The notes: generated by a model from the letters alone, not told the origin. A stretch of DNA of 64,000 nt from Rhodococcus sp. RD6.2 (GCF_001040705.1 NZ_CVQP01000011.1:235707-299706); one strand, 5' to 3'. Numbered from the stretch's first letter, positions 27,397 through 36,693 are shown. Numbers and translations: made by a program.

Positions 27397-29001
27397 TCAC
27401 GATCGGTGGGGCAGCGCGAGGCGGACTCGCGTGCTGACGTTCATCGCGCCCAGCAGGAGGGAGCGGAAGCGGTCGGGGTAGCCGGTGGGCACCCGCTGGG
27501 TCGTGACGGTCTGCGGTTCGGTGTAGCGGACAATGCCGTCACGTCCGTGCCTGCGGCCGACGCCGCTGGTCCGCATGCCTCCCATGGGAGCGTCCAGTGC
27601 GGCGATCGCGGACAGGTAGCCGTCGTTGATGTTCACCGCACCCGCGACGATGCGCGAGGCGATCTCGCTGCCGCGCCCCAGGTCTCGTGTCCACACGCTG
27701 GCGCTGAGGCCGTACTCGCCCTCGTTGGCCAGGGTGAGCGACTCCTCGTCGGAGGAGACTCGGTACACCGACACCACCGGGCCGAACGTCTCGTCCGCGT
27801 ACACCGCCATCTCGGGAGTGACGTCGGCGAGGATGGTCGGCTCGTGGAACAGGTGGCCCAGATCGGGGCGCGGGCGTCCGCCGGTGAGGACGGTGGCACC
27901 CTTCGCGGCCGCATCCTCGACATGCGCGACCGTCGCCTCGAGTTGGCGTGGTGACGTCAGCGATCCCATGTCGACGTCGTAGTCGTATCCGGGGCCCAGG
28001 CGCATGCGGCGGGTGCGCTCGACGAATGCCGCGACGAACTGCGGGTACACCGCGTCGTGCACGATGATGCGTTCGATGCCGATGCACATCTGGCCCGCGT
28101 TGGAGAAGCAGGCCTGTATGGCGCCGGTCGCGGCGGCGTCGACGTCCGCGTCGGCGCGGACGATCATCGCGTTCTTGCCGCCGAGTTCGAGCGATGCGCC
28201 GATGAGGCGGTCCGCGCATCGCCGGGCGATGTCGCGGCCGGTGGCGGTGGACCCGGTGAAGCACAGGTAGTCGACGGCTTCGATCACGGCGGGGCCGATC
28301 AGGCGTCCCGGGCCCGCGACGACCTGCCACACGTCGGCGGGAATTCCTGCGTCCACGGCCAGTTTTCGGGCCAGCAGCAGGGTCCAGGGCGCCTGGGAGT
28401 CGGCCTTGCTGAGCACTGCGTTGCCGGCGACGAGTGCGGGAATGACGTCGCCGACCGCGAGGAAGAGCGGGTAGTTCCACGGTGCGATGACGCCGACGAG
28501 GCCCTTGGGGCGGTAGCCGACTCGCGCGGCCACCACTCCGGGTAGTGCGGTCGTCGCCCGGCGCACCCGTAGGTGCCTGGCGCCGGACCGGCCGTAGTAG
28601 ACGGCCACCGAGATGACGCCCTGAACCTCGATCGCGGCATGGACGCGGGCCTTGCCGGTTTCCCACTGCATCAAGTCGCACAGCAGGTCGTTGTTGTCGA
28701 CGAGTGCGCGTGCGAACCGGCGCACGGCCGCTGCGCGAGCTGCAACGGGAGTCCGAGCCCAGCCTTCCTGCGCCGCTCGGGCGGCCACCGCGGTTGCGGC
28801 CACCGCGGCGGGATCGGACTGCGGGACACCGGGAAGCGGCATGCCGGTGAAGGGGGCGACTGCGCGGTGCACGTTGTCGGACTTCGGCAGCTGCGCGCGG
28901 AGGGCGTCGATCAGTCGGGGATCGACTGATCCCGGGTGGTCGGCGGCAGGGGGATCGGCAGCAGCGGGGCCGTCGGCCGGAGGGGTGATGAGGGAGGTCA
29001 C
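27397..29001 (-). CDS. Aldehyde dehydrogenase (succinate-semialdehyde-dehydrogenase-like)
   Basis: A 534-residue NAD(P)-dependent aldehyde dehydrogenase. It has the cofactor loop FTGSTATGRDIA, the general-base Glu in LELGGKNAM, the catalytic Cys in NAGQMCIGIERI, and EMAVYADETFGPVVSVY. The length is slightly above the usual 480-500 because of a Pro/Ala-rich N-terminal extension of about 35 residues. GTG 29001 is preceded by GAGGAG. It is tightly linked to the ligase (stop-start overlap), so it probably supplies the acid that the ligase activates. Confidence 0.9.
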   Translation of the reverse strand: MTSLITPPADGPAAADPPAADHPGSVDPRLIDALRAQLPKSDNVHRAVAPFTGMPLPGVPQSDPAAVAATAVAARAAQEGWARTPVAARAAAVRRFARALVDNNDLLCDLMQWETGKARVHAAIEVQGVISVAVYYGRSGARHLRVRRATTALPGVVAARVGYRPKGLVGVIAPWNYPLFLAVGDVIPALVAGNAVLSKADSQAPWTLLLARKLAVDAGIPADVWQVVAGPGRLIGPAVIEAVDYLCFTGSTATGRDIARRCADRLIGASLELGGKNAMIVRADADVDAAATGAIQACFSNAGQMCIGIERIIVHDAVYPQFVAAFVERTRRMRLGPGYDYDVDMGSLTSPRQLEATVAHVEDAAAKGATVLTGGRPRPDLGHLFHEPTILADVTPEMAVYADETFGPVVSVYRVSSDEESLTLANEGEYGLSASVWTRDLGRGSEIASRIVAGAVNINDGYLSAIAALDAPMGGMRTSGVGRRHGRDGIVRYTEPQTVTTQRVPTGYPDRFRSLLLGAMNVSTRVRLALPHRS

Positions 29002-29070
29002 GGGAGGGCTCCTCGGCGAGAGGTGAGGGCGGGGAGACGTGTGCCGTCGGTGTGAGCGGACGGCGCGAAC

Positions 29071-29095
29071 CCACACGCGGTGTGGTCGCGTGTGG
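29071..29095 (-). promoter_or_regulatory. Inverted repeat, possible TetR operator
   Basis: CCACACGCG and CGCGTGTGG form a 9-bp inverted repeat with a 7-nt spacer. It lies in the 148-bp gap between the TetR gene and the aldehyde dehydrogenase it would precede, with further GTGTGG copies nearby. It could be the operator of the neighbouring TetR regulator or a hairpin. Confidence 0.4.
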
Positions 29096-29149
29096 TGGAT
29101 ATCCGTGTGGTGACGTCGATTCCGGTGGTGCCGGGATCGGGGAAGTGAA

Positions 29150-29746
29150 CTACCAGACGAGTCGGGCGAGGTAGCGATCGGCGTACTGCCGCACCGCGTC
29201 CTGGTCCGAGATGTCCAGCTGTCCCTGCGGATTGAGCATCAGCGAGACGGCGATCCGCACGAGCAGCTCCGACACCGCTGCCAGATCGGCATCGGACATC
29301 GTGGCGCCGCTGCGGCGCAGTGTGCTCGCGACCTGCTTCGCCGCCTGGATGATGGGCGCGCCGTCCGTACGGGTGGTGAGTCCGAGCACCAACTCGGGCT
29401 CGCTCTCCAGGATCCGCGCGACGAGCGGCATCTCCTGCGTGAGGCGGACGCCCCGGGTGAAGCACTCCACCACCGCGCCGCGCGGATCGCGATCTGCCGC
29501 CACCCGGTCCAGTGCACCGAAGAAGGCGGCGGTGTCGTGGAGTACCAGCATCTCCACCAGCGCGTCCTTGTTCGGGAACCGCCGGTAGAGGGTGCTGCGG
29601 GAGATTCCGGCCCGCCGCGCGATGTCGTCCATGTTGGTGCGCCGAATCCCGTACCGCTCGAACTCCTCGCGGGCGGCGTCGAGCATCACCGTCTCGGGAG
29701 AGCTGGGCGCGGCGGCCGTCACGGGGCGTTCGGTGGGAGTGGACAT
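29150..29746 (-). CDS. TetR/AcrR family regulator
   Basis: A 198-residue TetR-type repressor. The DNA-binding domain at about residues 20-65 reads MLDAAREEFERYGIRRTNMDDIARRAG then ISRSTLYRRFPNKDAL, a clear helix-turn-helix. The remainder is a helical ligand domain of unknown specificity. It lies inside the minus-strand run between the P450 and the aldehyde dehydrogenase, so it probably controls this catabolic unit in response to its substrate. ATG 29746 is assumed; another ATG at 29758 is possible. Confidence 0.88.
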   Translation of the reverse strand: MSTPTERPVTAAAPSSPETVMLDAAREEFERYGIRRTNMDDIARRAGISRSTLYRRFPNKDALVEMLVLHDTAAFFGALDRVAADRDPRGAVVECFTRGVRLTQEMPLVARILESEPELVLGLTTRTDGAPIIQAAKQVASTLRRSGATMSDADLAAVSELLVRIAVSLMLNPQGQLDISDQDAVRQYADRYLARLVW

Positions 29747-29789
29747 CGAAGGCAGCATATCGACAGCCCGCCTGCACGTCGGGCACCAC

Positions 29790-31160
29790 CTACAGTGCGC
29801 GGACGCGCACCGGGAGGCGGTCCTTCGGGACCGGGAGGGTGGAGTTGTCGAGCTTCCACACGTAGTCGTCAGGCACTGACCACTCGTAGTGCAGCAGCAT
29901 GTTGTGCATGATCGTCTTGATTTCCATCTGCGCGAAGTAGAGGCCGATGCACTTGTGCACGCCACCACCGAACGGCATCCACGCGTAGCGGTGCACCTTG
30001 TCCTCGGCGCGTTCCTTGGTGAAGCGGTCGGGATCGAACCGCTCCGGGTCGTTCCACAGTTCCGGATTGTGGTGACTGACCAGGCTGATCGCGGAGACGT
30101 ACGTGCCCTCGGGGATGAAGTGGCCGCAGATCTCGGTGTCTTCCTTCGCCTGCCGCGGGAGGCCGGGGACGGGGGAGTTCAGCCGGAGGGATTCCTTCAT
30201 GATCCGGTCCAGAACGGTGAACTCGTCGAGGGTGTCGTACGAGATCTCCGGCGGCAGGGTGCGCGACTGTTCGCGCGCCTTCTCCTGCCATTCGGGATGC
30301 TTGGCCATGTAGTACGCCATCGTCGTGAGGGTGATCGTCGACGTGTCGTGCGCCGCCATCAGCACGAAGATCATGTGGTTGACGACGTCCTCGTCGGTGA
30401 ACGTGTGCCCGTCCTCGGACTCGGCGTGACACAGCACCGAGAACAGGTCGGGGGTCTGTGTTGCCCGCTTCTGGGGTAGGTGCTCGTAGAAGAAGTCCTC
30501 GAGCACCTTGCGGCCCTTGAGGCCTTTCGACCACCGAAGGCCCGGGATGGGCTTGCGGATGATCGACAGGCCGGCGTTGACGCAGTCGATGAACGCCTTG
30601 TTGATCCGGTCCGCTTCGGCGCGCGGAAGGTCGAGTCCGAGGAAGATCTCGAGCGCTAGGTCGAGGGTGATCTGCTTGAACTCGTCGAGGAGACGGACGG
30701 GCTCGGCGGTGCCGTTGGATGCGACTCCGTCGCTGACCGGCAGGTGCGCGACCCGGTCCCGAACCATCGGCTGCATGTCCTGCAAATAGCCCTTGAGGTG
30801 AGTGTTCGTGAACGCCTGCTGCATGATCCGGCGGTGGTACCGGTGCTCCTCGAAGTCCATCAGCATGATGCCGCGGCGGAAGAACGGCCCGATCAGAAAT
30901 CCCCACGCCGGTTCGTTGGCGAACGCCTTGTTGCGGTTCATCGCGATCGCCTCGGAGCCGTCGGCATTCAGCGGAATGACGAACTTGAGTCCGAACGAGT
31001 TGATGTAGGTGATGTCGCCGAACTCTGCGCGGCGCTTGGTGACCATGCCGATCGGGTCCTTGAAGAAGCGCAGCACCTCGATGACGCCGGGATCTCCGGT
31101 GCCGTAGATCGGCTTGAGGTCGCTACCCGTAGGAATGGCGGCCAACTGCTTGCGACGCAT
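29790..31160 (-). CDS. Cytochrome P450
   Basis: A 456-residue soluble-type P450 monooxygenase. The I-helix oxygen motif is AAHDTSTIT, the ExxR pair is in ESLRLNSP, and the haem loop FGGGVHKCIG places Cys404 as thiolate ligand. The ATG is preceded by AGGAG at 6 nt. It is 51 bp downstream of the MpaB-like oxygenase and 43 bp upstream of the TetR gene, all on the same strand. The CYP family was not assigned. The surrounding aldehyde dehydrogenase, ligase and SDR suggest that it hydroxylates a terminal carbon that is then oxidised to an acid, which is inference. Confidence 0.92.
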   Translation of the reverse strand: MRRKQLAAIPTGSDLKPIYGTGDPGVIEVLRFFKDPIGMVTKRRAEFGDITYINSFGLKFVIPLNADGSEAIAMNRNKAFANEPAWGFLIGPFFRRGIMLMDFEEHRYHRRIMQQAFTNTHLKGYLQDMQPMVRDRVAHLPVSDGVASNGTAEPVRLLDEFKQITLDLALEIFLGLDLPRAEADRINKAFIDCVNAGLSIIRKPIPGLRWSKGLKGRKVLEDFFYEHLPQKRATQTPDLFSVLCHAESEDGHTFTDEDVVNHMIFVLMAAHDTSTITLTTMAYYMAKHPEWQEKAREQSRTLPPEISYDTLDEFTVLDRIMKESLRLNSPVPGLPRQAKEDTEICGHFIPEGTYVSAISLVSHHNPELWNDPERFDPDRFTKERAEDKVHRYAWMPFGGGVHKCIGLYFAQMEIKTIMHNMLLHYEWSVPDDYVWKLDNSTLPVPKDRLPVRVRAL

Positions 31161-31211
31161 GGTGACTCCTGAAAGTCGGTGTGGCTGAAAGGTTGTGTGA
31201 AGCAGCGATGC

Positions 31212-32168
31212 TCAGGCAGGCCGATTGTGCAGCGGACGTGGATCGATGCCGACGCGGCGCCAGGCGTCCCGTGCCCACGGCATGTACAGCACGCCGAGGG
31301 GGAGGCGGTTGAACGCCGGGTTGAGGGCGCGCATGCCGCGAGCGAAACGCTGGAAGCGCTTCTCCTTCTTGGTGTCCCATTCGAGTCCGCACACCGCGCG
31401 CATCTGCGGAGGCAGGGTCCCGACGACGATGTTGCGGGTGAACGCGTTCAGCGGCGCCGAGAGCACTCGCCACACAGGGGCAGGAATCTGGCGCGGGCCG
31501 GGAATGCCCTTGCGGATGTAGCCGGTGGCGTAGGTGATCGTCTTCGTCGGGACGAACCGGTCGAGCATGCCGTCCCAGTACTTGAGGAACTCGTCGTAGG
31601 TCTGCGGCTGATTGCGGTCACTCACCCCGTAGAGCTGGTACCAGAGCTTGCCCTCTTCGAAGATCTGCACCTTCTCGTCGTAAGAGAGTCGACGGATGAA
31701 CGTGTCGGTGATGTAGAGGACCTGGTCGACGAAGGTTGCGTGCGCCCAGTAGAAGAGTTCCGGGTTGAGTGCGTGATAGCGCGATCCGTCGGAGATGGTG
31801 CCCTTGATCGGCTTGTGGAAGTCGCGGACCGTCCGTCCCCAGTGGTGCGGGTCCTCGCTGTAGACCGTCTTCATGATCGGCGGGCCGCTCCGGCGGGCCC
31901 GGCCGAGGGTGTCGGAGAAGATCACCGAGTGGTCCTCGACCGCCTTGCCGAGCTGTTCGATGCAGTTCTCGGTGCCCGCGAGTCGTTGGAAGCCGAGGAC
32001 TCCGCGGATGTCGCCGTAGAACTTCCACACCAGCGAGTCGGGCCCGAGTTTCAGGTCCGGGTCGAGGTCGTCGACGGGCATGGGCACCGCTTCGCGGATG
32101 CCTTCGTCGAACGGCAGCGAGACGGACCTCTCGACTGCCTCGCCGGTGGATTCGTGGGTTGACGTCAT
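31212..32168 (-). CDS. MpaB-family (DUF2236) oxygenase-like protein
   Basis: A 318-residue protein of the oxygenase MpaB/rubber-oxygenase (Lcp)-like family. Landmarks are DSLVWKFYGDIRGVL, the putative haem-histidine region HHWGRTVRDFHKPIKG, HALNPELFYWAHATFVDQVL and YGVSDRNQPQTYDEFLKYWDGML. Family members bind haem b and some cleave C=C or oxidise prenyl-type chains. There is no signal peptide, so it is probably cytoplasmic. ATG 32168 follows AGGAG. It is the first gene of the minus-strand run and lies just upstream of the P450. Confidence 0.82.
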   Translation of the reverse strand: MTSTHESTGEAVERSVSLPFDEGIREAVPMPVDDLDPDLKLGPDSLVWKFYGDIRGVLGFQRLAGTENCIEQLGKAVEDHSVIFSDTLGRARRSGPPIMKTVYSEDPHHWGRTVRDFHKPIKGTISDGSRYHALNPELFYWAHATFVDQVLYITDTFIRRLSYDEKVQIFEEGKLWYQLYGVSDRNQPQTYDEFLKYWDGMLDRFVPTKTITYATGYIRKGIPGPRQIPAPVWRVLSAPLNAFTRNIVVGTLPPQMRAVCGLEWDTKKEKRFQRFARGMRALNPAFNRLPLGVLYMPWARDAWRRVGIDPRPLHNRPA

Positions 32169-32193
32169 GCGAACTCCTGCCGCGTAGGACGTT

Positions 32194-32232
32194 GAAACAA
32201 AATCGTTTCTCTGTGTCAAAGTATCTGTGACA
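32194..32232 (-). promoter_or_regulatory. Promoter region with two inverted repeats before the MpaB-like gene
   Basis: GAAAC-N6-GTTTC (32194-32209) and TGTCA-N9-TGACA (32214-32232) lie 25-65 nt before the MpaB-like start in an unusually AT-rich stretch. They are candidate operators, and I could not assign a regulator to either. Confidence 0.35.
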
Positions 32233-32302
32233 GACCGTAGCAACGTGGCCGCCCTCACACAAGATGCGACATGAAACGAGTGTCGGGTGTGAAAAGAGTG
32301 AC

Positions 32303-32340
32303 GGCCGACCTCGTCAGGCGGGTGCCTGACGGGGTCGGCC
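32303..32340. repeat. Long hairpin between divergent genes
   Basis: A 17-bp stem with one G-U-type mismatch and a GGGT loop (GGCCGACC...GTCAGGC / GCCTGACG...GGTCGGCC). It looks like a terminator yet lies between two divergently transcribed genes (starts 32168 and 32431), where no transcript needs to end. It may be a leader hairpin or a relic of a lost gene. Confidence 0.55.
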
Positions 32341-32430
32341 GGACGTCGGTGATCACAGTTCGGTGGCGGCGGTGGCCCGCGAATGTTACTGGCTGGTAAT
32401 TTGGGCGGTAATCCGACGAAAGGCCGATCC

Positions 32431-34158
32431 GTGACCGTGCAGCTGTTCAACCCGAACACCTACGACCCGCAGGAATTCGACCCGGAGACCCGCAGGCTGC
32501 TGCGCGCCACCATCGACTGGTTCGAGGCCCGGGGCAAGCAGCAGGTCCTCGAGGACGACCTCGAAGCGGTGTGGCCCGCGGACTTCCTCGACTTCGTCCG
32601 CCAGGAGAAGTTGTTCGCCACCTTCCTCACTCCGGCGGAGTTCGCCGACGGCGACCCCAACCGCCGTTGGGACGCCGCTCGCAACGCCGCGCTGAGCGAG
32701 ATTCTCGGCTTCTACGGCCTGGCCTACTGGTACGCGTGGCAGGTCACCGTTCTCGGTCTCGGCCCGATCTGGATGAGCGACAACGTCGACGCCAAGCGCC
32801 GCGCCGCTCAGCAACTCGTGGACGGCGAGGTGATGGCCTTCGGGCTGTCGGAGCGCGATCACGGTGCCGACGTCTACTCGACCGACATGCTGCTCACCGC
32901 CGCCTCGGACGACGACGGCGTCGCCTTCCGGGCCACCGGCGACAAGTACTACATCGGCAACGGCAACGTGGCGGGCATGGTGTCCGTCTTCGGTCGCCGC
33001 ACCGACATCGACGGACCCGAGGGCTATGTCTTCTTCGTCGTCGACAGCAGGCACCCGAACTACAACCTGCTCGGCAACGTGCTGCGCGCTCAGATGTACG
33101 TCAGCACCTTCCGGCTCGAGGACTACCCGGTGCGGGAAGAGGACATCCTGCACACCGGTGTCGCCGCGTTCGAGGCAGCACTCAACACCGTGAACGTCGG
33201 CAAGTTCAACCTGTGCACCGGTTCCACCGGCATCACCGAGCACGCGTTCTTCGAGTCGATCACCCACGCACACAACCGAATTCTGTACGGCAACCCCGTC
33301 ACCGACTTCGCGCACGTCCGGGCGAATTTCGTCGACGCGTACTCGCGCACCCTCGCGATGAAGCTGTTCAGCGCGCGCGCCGTCGACTACTTCCGCAGCG
33401 CATCCCTCGATGACAGGCGCTACCTGCTGTTCAATCCGATGACCAAGTCCAAGGTGACGATGGAGGGTGAGAAGGTCGTCGCGCTCCTGCACGACGTCAT
33501 CGCGGCGAAGGGCTACGAGAAGAACACCTACTTCCAGGAAGCGGCGCGCTACATCGGCACGCTGCCCAAGCTGGAGGGGACGGTGCACGTCAACGTCGGA
33601 CTCGTGCTCAAGTTCCTGCCGAACTACCTGTTCGCCCCCACCGAGCGTCCCGAGGTCGGAACCCGCACCGACGCCGCGGACGACGTCTTCTTCTGGAACC
33701 AGGGTCCGACGCGCGGCGCCGCCAAGGTCCAGTTCGCCGACTGGACGCAGGTCTACACCCGCTTCGCCGACATCCCGAACGTCGCTCGGTTCTTCGAGCA
33801 GGCGCAGGGACTGAAGGTGCTGCTGACCGCCGCGGCACCGGACGAGACCCAGCGCGCCGACCTCGACTTCATGCTCGTGGTCGGGCACCTGTTCTCACAG
33901 ATCGTGTACGGCCAGCTGATCCTCGAGCAGGCCGAACTCACGGGCGTGGACCGCGACACCGTCGACCAGATCTTCGACTTCCAGGTGCGGGACTTCTCCG
34001 CGCAGGCGGTCGCGCTGCACGGCAAGGCCTCCTCGACGCCTGCGCAGCAGGAGTGGGCACTCGGTGCGATCCGCAAGTCCGAGTTCGACGCCGATCGGTT
34101 CGCCCGGATGTGGGAGCGGGTCGTCGCCCAGGACGGCGCCTACGAGATGCGGCCCTGA
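32431..34158 (+). CDS. Acyl-CoA dehydrogenase family protein
   Basis: A 575-residue flavoprotein related to acyl-CoA dehydrogenase/oxidase enzymes. Residues 120-230 carry the FAD/substrate block (FGLSERDHGADVYSTDMLL, GDKYYIGNGNVAG), and later parts are helical as in the family. The length is well above the roughly 380 of ordinary FadE proteins and closer to the larger acyl-CoA dehydrogenases. GTG 32431 has GAAAGG about 8 nt upstream; a second GTG at 32437 is possible. It is divergent from the MpaB-P450 run and may dehydrogenate the CoA ester made there. Confidence 0.8.
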   Translation: MTVQLFNPNTYDPQEFDPETRRLLRATIDWFEARGKQQVLEDDLEAVWPADFLDFVRQEKLFATFLTPAEFADGDPNRRWDAARNAALSEILGFYGLAYWYAWQVTVLGLGPIWMSDNVDAKRRAAQQLVDGEVMAFGLSERDHGADVYSTDMLLTAASDDDGVAFRATGDKYYIGNGNVAGMVSVFGRRTDIDGPEGYVFFVVDSRHPNYNLLGNVLRAQMYVSTFRLEDYPVREEDILHTGVAAFEAALNTVNVGKFNLCTGSTGITEHAFFESITHAHNRILYGNPVTDFAHVRANFVDAYSRTLAMKLFSARAVDYFRSASLDDRRYLLFNPMTKSKVTMEGEKVVALLHDVIAAKGYEKNTYFQEAARYIGTLPKLEGTVHVNVGLVLKFLPNYLFAPTERPEVGTRTDAADDVFFWNQGPTRGAAKVQFADWTQVYTRFADIPNVARFFEQAQGLKVLLTAAAPDETQRADLDFMLVVGHLFSQIVYGQLILEQAELTGVDRDTVDQIFDFQVRDFSAQAVALHGKASSTPAQQEWALGAIRKSEFDADRFARMWERVVAQDGAYEMRP

Positions 34159-34162
34159 CCAG

Positions 34163-34194
34163 GTGGGGTGGCAGCGCTCGCGCTGCCACCCCAC
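34163..34194. terminator. Bidirectional terminator hairpin
   Basis: A perfect 14-bp stem around a CTCG loop, starting 5 nt after the acyl-CoA dehydrogenase stop and followed by TCGTTC. It lies between convergent genes, so it can serve both strands. Confidence 0.78.
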
Positions 34195-34286
34195 TCGTTC
34201 GGTGTCCGATCCCGATCGTCGTCGGGGCGTCCACGCCAGGCACCCCGCATTGCAGGGCGCAGATCTGCGAAATCGAGACGACCGAG

Positions 34287-35534
34287 TCACCGTGCCGGAG
34301 GCAGCCACGTCCGGGCTGCGGTCGCCAATGCGGCTACTCCGATCGGCAGTGTCGGTTCGATGACGGGCGCGTAGCGAGGGGAGTGGTTGGAGGGCACCTT
34401 CAGGAGCGCCGGATCGGTCATGTCTCCTGTGGTGAAGAGGGACGGGTCCGCCCCGCCCAACAGCCAGTAGGACAGCGGTGCACCCGAGCTGGTCGCGAGG
34501 ATGCCGACGTCCTCGCTACCCGCTCCGGCTCCCGGATCGAGAATGCTGTCGGGGCCCAGCCAGGTTGTCATGGCGTCGAGGCTCTTGCTCAGCGCTTCGG
34601 GATCGTTGATGACGACGGGAAAGCGCTCGATCTTGGTGATCGTCGGGTCCTCCGGCGCTCCGGCGGTTTCGGCCTCGCCGCGGACGATGCGCTCGACGGC
34701 GTCGAGAATGCGTCGGCGCACGCCGGTGTCGTAGCTGCGGATGTTCAACTGGATCTCGGCCACACCGGGAATGACGTTGGCAGCGTCGCCGGAATGGATG
34801 GATCCGACGGTGAGCACCGCGGTCGCGGTGCTCGGGATCTCGCGGGAGATCACGGTCTGCAGACGCAGGATTGTCCCTGCGGCCATCACGATGGGGTCGA
34901 CCGATGCCTCCGGCATCGATCCGTGAGCTCCTCTGCCGACCAGTCGTACCCGCAGGGAATCCGACGCCGCGTACGACGGGCCGGGGTGTCCGGCGACCCT
35001 GCCCGCCGGCAGGGGTGACACGTGCTGGCCGAGCACTATGTCCGGCTTCGGGAATCTGTCGAACAAGTTGTCGTCCACCATCGCCTGTGCACCCGCGCCC
35101 AGTTCCTCGGCGGGTTGGAACACGAGCATCGCGGTGCCGGTCCAGCTGGATCTGTTGTCGGCGAGAACCTTCGCCGCGCCGAGCAGGCAGGTGGTGTGCA
35201 GGTCGTGGCCGCATGCGTGCGCGACCGGCACGGTGGCACCGTTGCCGTCGGTGGCCGTTGCGGTACTGGCGTAGTCGAGGCCCGTGTCCTCCCGAATGGG
35301 TAGTGCGTCCATGTCCGCGCGTAGCAGCGCGGTCGGGCCCGAGCCGTTAGTCAGGATGCCGACCACTCCGGTTTCACCCACTCCGGTGGTGACCTCGAAC
35401 CCTGATGCCGTCAGCCGTTCGGCGACGATCCCGGCGGTGCGGTGTTCCTGGAATCCGAGTTCGGGGTGCTGGTGAAGGTCCTTGTACAGGGCGATCAGCG
35501 TCGGGTCGGCCGTGAGGTCGCTCGGTGCGTGCAC
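34287..35534 (-). CDS. M20 family amidohydrolase
   Basis: A 415-residue zinc-dependent metallohydrolase of the M20D (IAA-amino acid / hippurate hydrolase) type. It has RADMDALPI, the metal-binding ACGHDLHTT, QPAEE with the catalytic Glu, and RGAHGSMPEASVDP with the dimerisation-domain His. It probably cleaves N-acyl amino acids or a similar amide. GTG 35534 is preceded by AAGGA at 7 nt; the frame is open 150 nt further upstream, but that part is low-complexity and overlaps the promoter. It is divergent from the LLM oxidoreductase over 298 bp. Confidence 0.9.
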   Translation of the reverse strand: MHAPSDLTADPTLIALYKDLHQHPELGFQEHRTAGIVAERLTASGFEVTTGVGETGVVGILTNGSGPTALLRADMDALPIREDTGLDYASTATATDGNGATVPVAHACGHDLHTTCLLGAAKVLADNRSSWTGTAMLVFQPAEELGAGAQAMVDDNLFDRFPKPDIVLGQHVSPLPAGRVAGHPGPSYAASDSLRVRLVGRGAHGSMPEASVDPIVMAAGTILRLQTVISREIPSTATAVLTVGSIHSGDAANVIPGVAEIQLNIRSYDTGVRRRILDAVERIVRGEAETAGAPEDPTITKIERFPVVINDPEALSKSLDAMTTWLGPDSILDPGAGAGSEDVGILATSSGAPLSYWLLGGADPSLFTTGDMTDPALLKVPSNHSPRYAPVIEPTLPIGVAALATAARTWLPPAR

Positions 35535-35748
35535 TTTGTGGTCCTTCGACGTGGTCAGCTGTCGGCGGCCCGGCGACCGGCTTCCCTGGGACTGCGAACC
35601 GTGGGACGGCGCACGGACATACGTACAAGTCTCGGTTCTCGCCCCGCCGGGGTCAACGTCGGCGTGTGTCGGAAACCTCCGGGGCAACGTCGGTCAGGAT
35701 CGCGGGGTGACGGCGTGTCGCGACGAGAATGCGCAGCTCACGAATTTT

Positions 35749-35776
35749 CTGGACACCTTGATAAACACGTGTCCAG
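35749..35776 (+). promoter_or_regulatory. Copy A of shared CTGGACAC/GTGTCCAG operator
   Basis: ATAAACACGTGTCCAG (35761-35776) matches the reverse complement of the TetR-site palindrome at 43465-43480 in 14 of 16 positions. A second half-site CTGGACAC lies at 35749-35756, giving a perfect 8-bp inverted repeat with a 12-nt spacer. It is 57 nt before the LLM oxidoreductase start, so it is a plausible binding site of the TetR regulator encoded at 43.5 kb. Confidence 0.6.
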
Positions 35777-35832
35777 GCCTCTAGTGTCGAGACGATCGGA
35801 CCGGCTGGTCGGCAGGTGCAAGGAGGCATTCG

Positions 35833-36693
35833 GTGGAGTTTGGCATCACGCTGTTCACGAGCGATCGTGGGATCACTCCCGCGGCGGCGGCGCGGGCGGT
35901 GGAGCGATTCGGGTTCGACTCGTTCTACGTTCCCGAGCACACGCACATCCCGGTTCGTCGCGATGCGGCTCACCCGCAGACCGGGGACGAGTCACTTCCC
36001 GACGACCGCTACATGCGCACTCTCGACCCGTGGGTCGCGCTCGGTACCTGCGCATCGGTGACCGAGCGGATTCGTCTCGGCACCGCGGTGGCGCTGCCCG
36101 TCGAGCACGACCCGATCACTCTCGCGAAGACGATCGCGACCCTCGACCACCTCTCGGGCGGTCGCGTGACCCTGGGTGTCGGGTATGGCTGGAACCTCGA
36201 CGAACTCACCGATCACGGCGTCCCGATCGCCAAGCGTCGGACGATGCTCCGCGAGTACCTCGAAGGCATGCAGGCGCTGTGGTCGCAGCAGGAGGCGTCC
36301 TACGAGGGTGAGTTCCTCAGCTTCGGTCCCAGCTGGGCGTGGCCGAAAACCATTCAACAGCCCCGTGTTCCGGTCATTGTCGGCGCTGCGGGCAACGAGA
36401 AGAACTTCAAGTGGATCGCCCGCGCTGCCGACGGCTGGATGACCACCCCGATCGAGCAGGACATCGACGACAACGTCCTGCTGCTCCGCAAGATCTGGGC
36501 GGATGCCGGCCGCGAGGGCTCTCCGCGGATCGTCGTCCTCGACCGCAAGCCCGTGCCCGAGACCCTCGCGCGCTGGGAGGATCTCGGCGTCGACGAGGTC
36601 GTCTACGGAATGCCCGACGCCGACGAGCCGACCGTCGTCGCGTACCTCGAGAAGCTGGCGGGCAAGCTCGACCGCAGTCCCGCCGCGCACTGA
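35833..36693 (+). CDS. LLM-class F420-dependent oxidoreductase
   Basis: A 286-residue luciferase-like monooxygenase superfamily TIM barrel. It opens EFGITLFTSDRGITP, has FYVPEHTHIP, and shows the F420-subfamily segment LDHLSGGRVTLGVGYGWN (residues 101-118). A late GAAGNEKNFKWIARAADGWMT block follows. It probably uses reduced F420 or FMN, although the substrate is unknown. GTG 35833 follows AAGGAGG. The operator-like site upstream links it to the CYP51-cluster TetR regulator, and the next LLM gene follows within 71 bp. Confidence 0.88.
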   Translation: MEFGITLFTSDRGITPAAAARAVERFGFDSFYVPEHTHIPVRRDAAHPQTGDESLPDDRYMRTLDPWVALGTCASVTERIRLGTAVALPVEHDPITLAKTIATLDHLSGGRVTLGVGYGWNLDELTDHGVPIAKRRTMLREYLEGMQALWSQQEASYEGEFLSFGPSWAWPKTIQQPRVPVIVGAAGNEKNFKWIARAADGWMTTPIEQDIDDNVLLLRKIWADAGREGSPRIVVLDRKPVPETLARWEDLGVDEVVYGMPDADEPTVVAYLEKLAGKLDRSPAAH

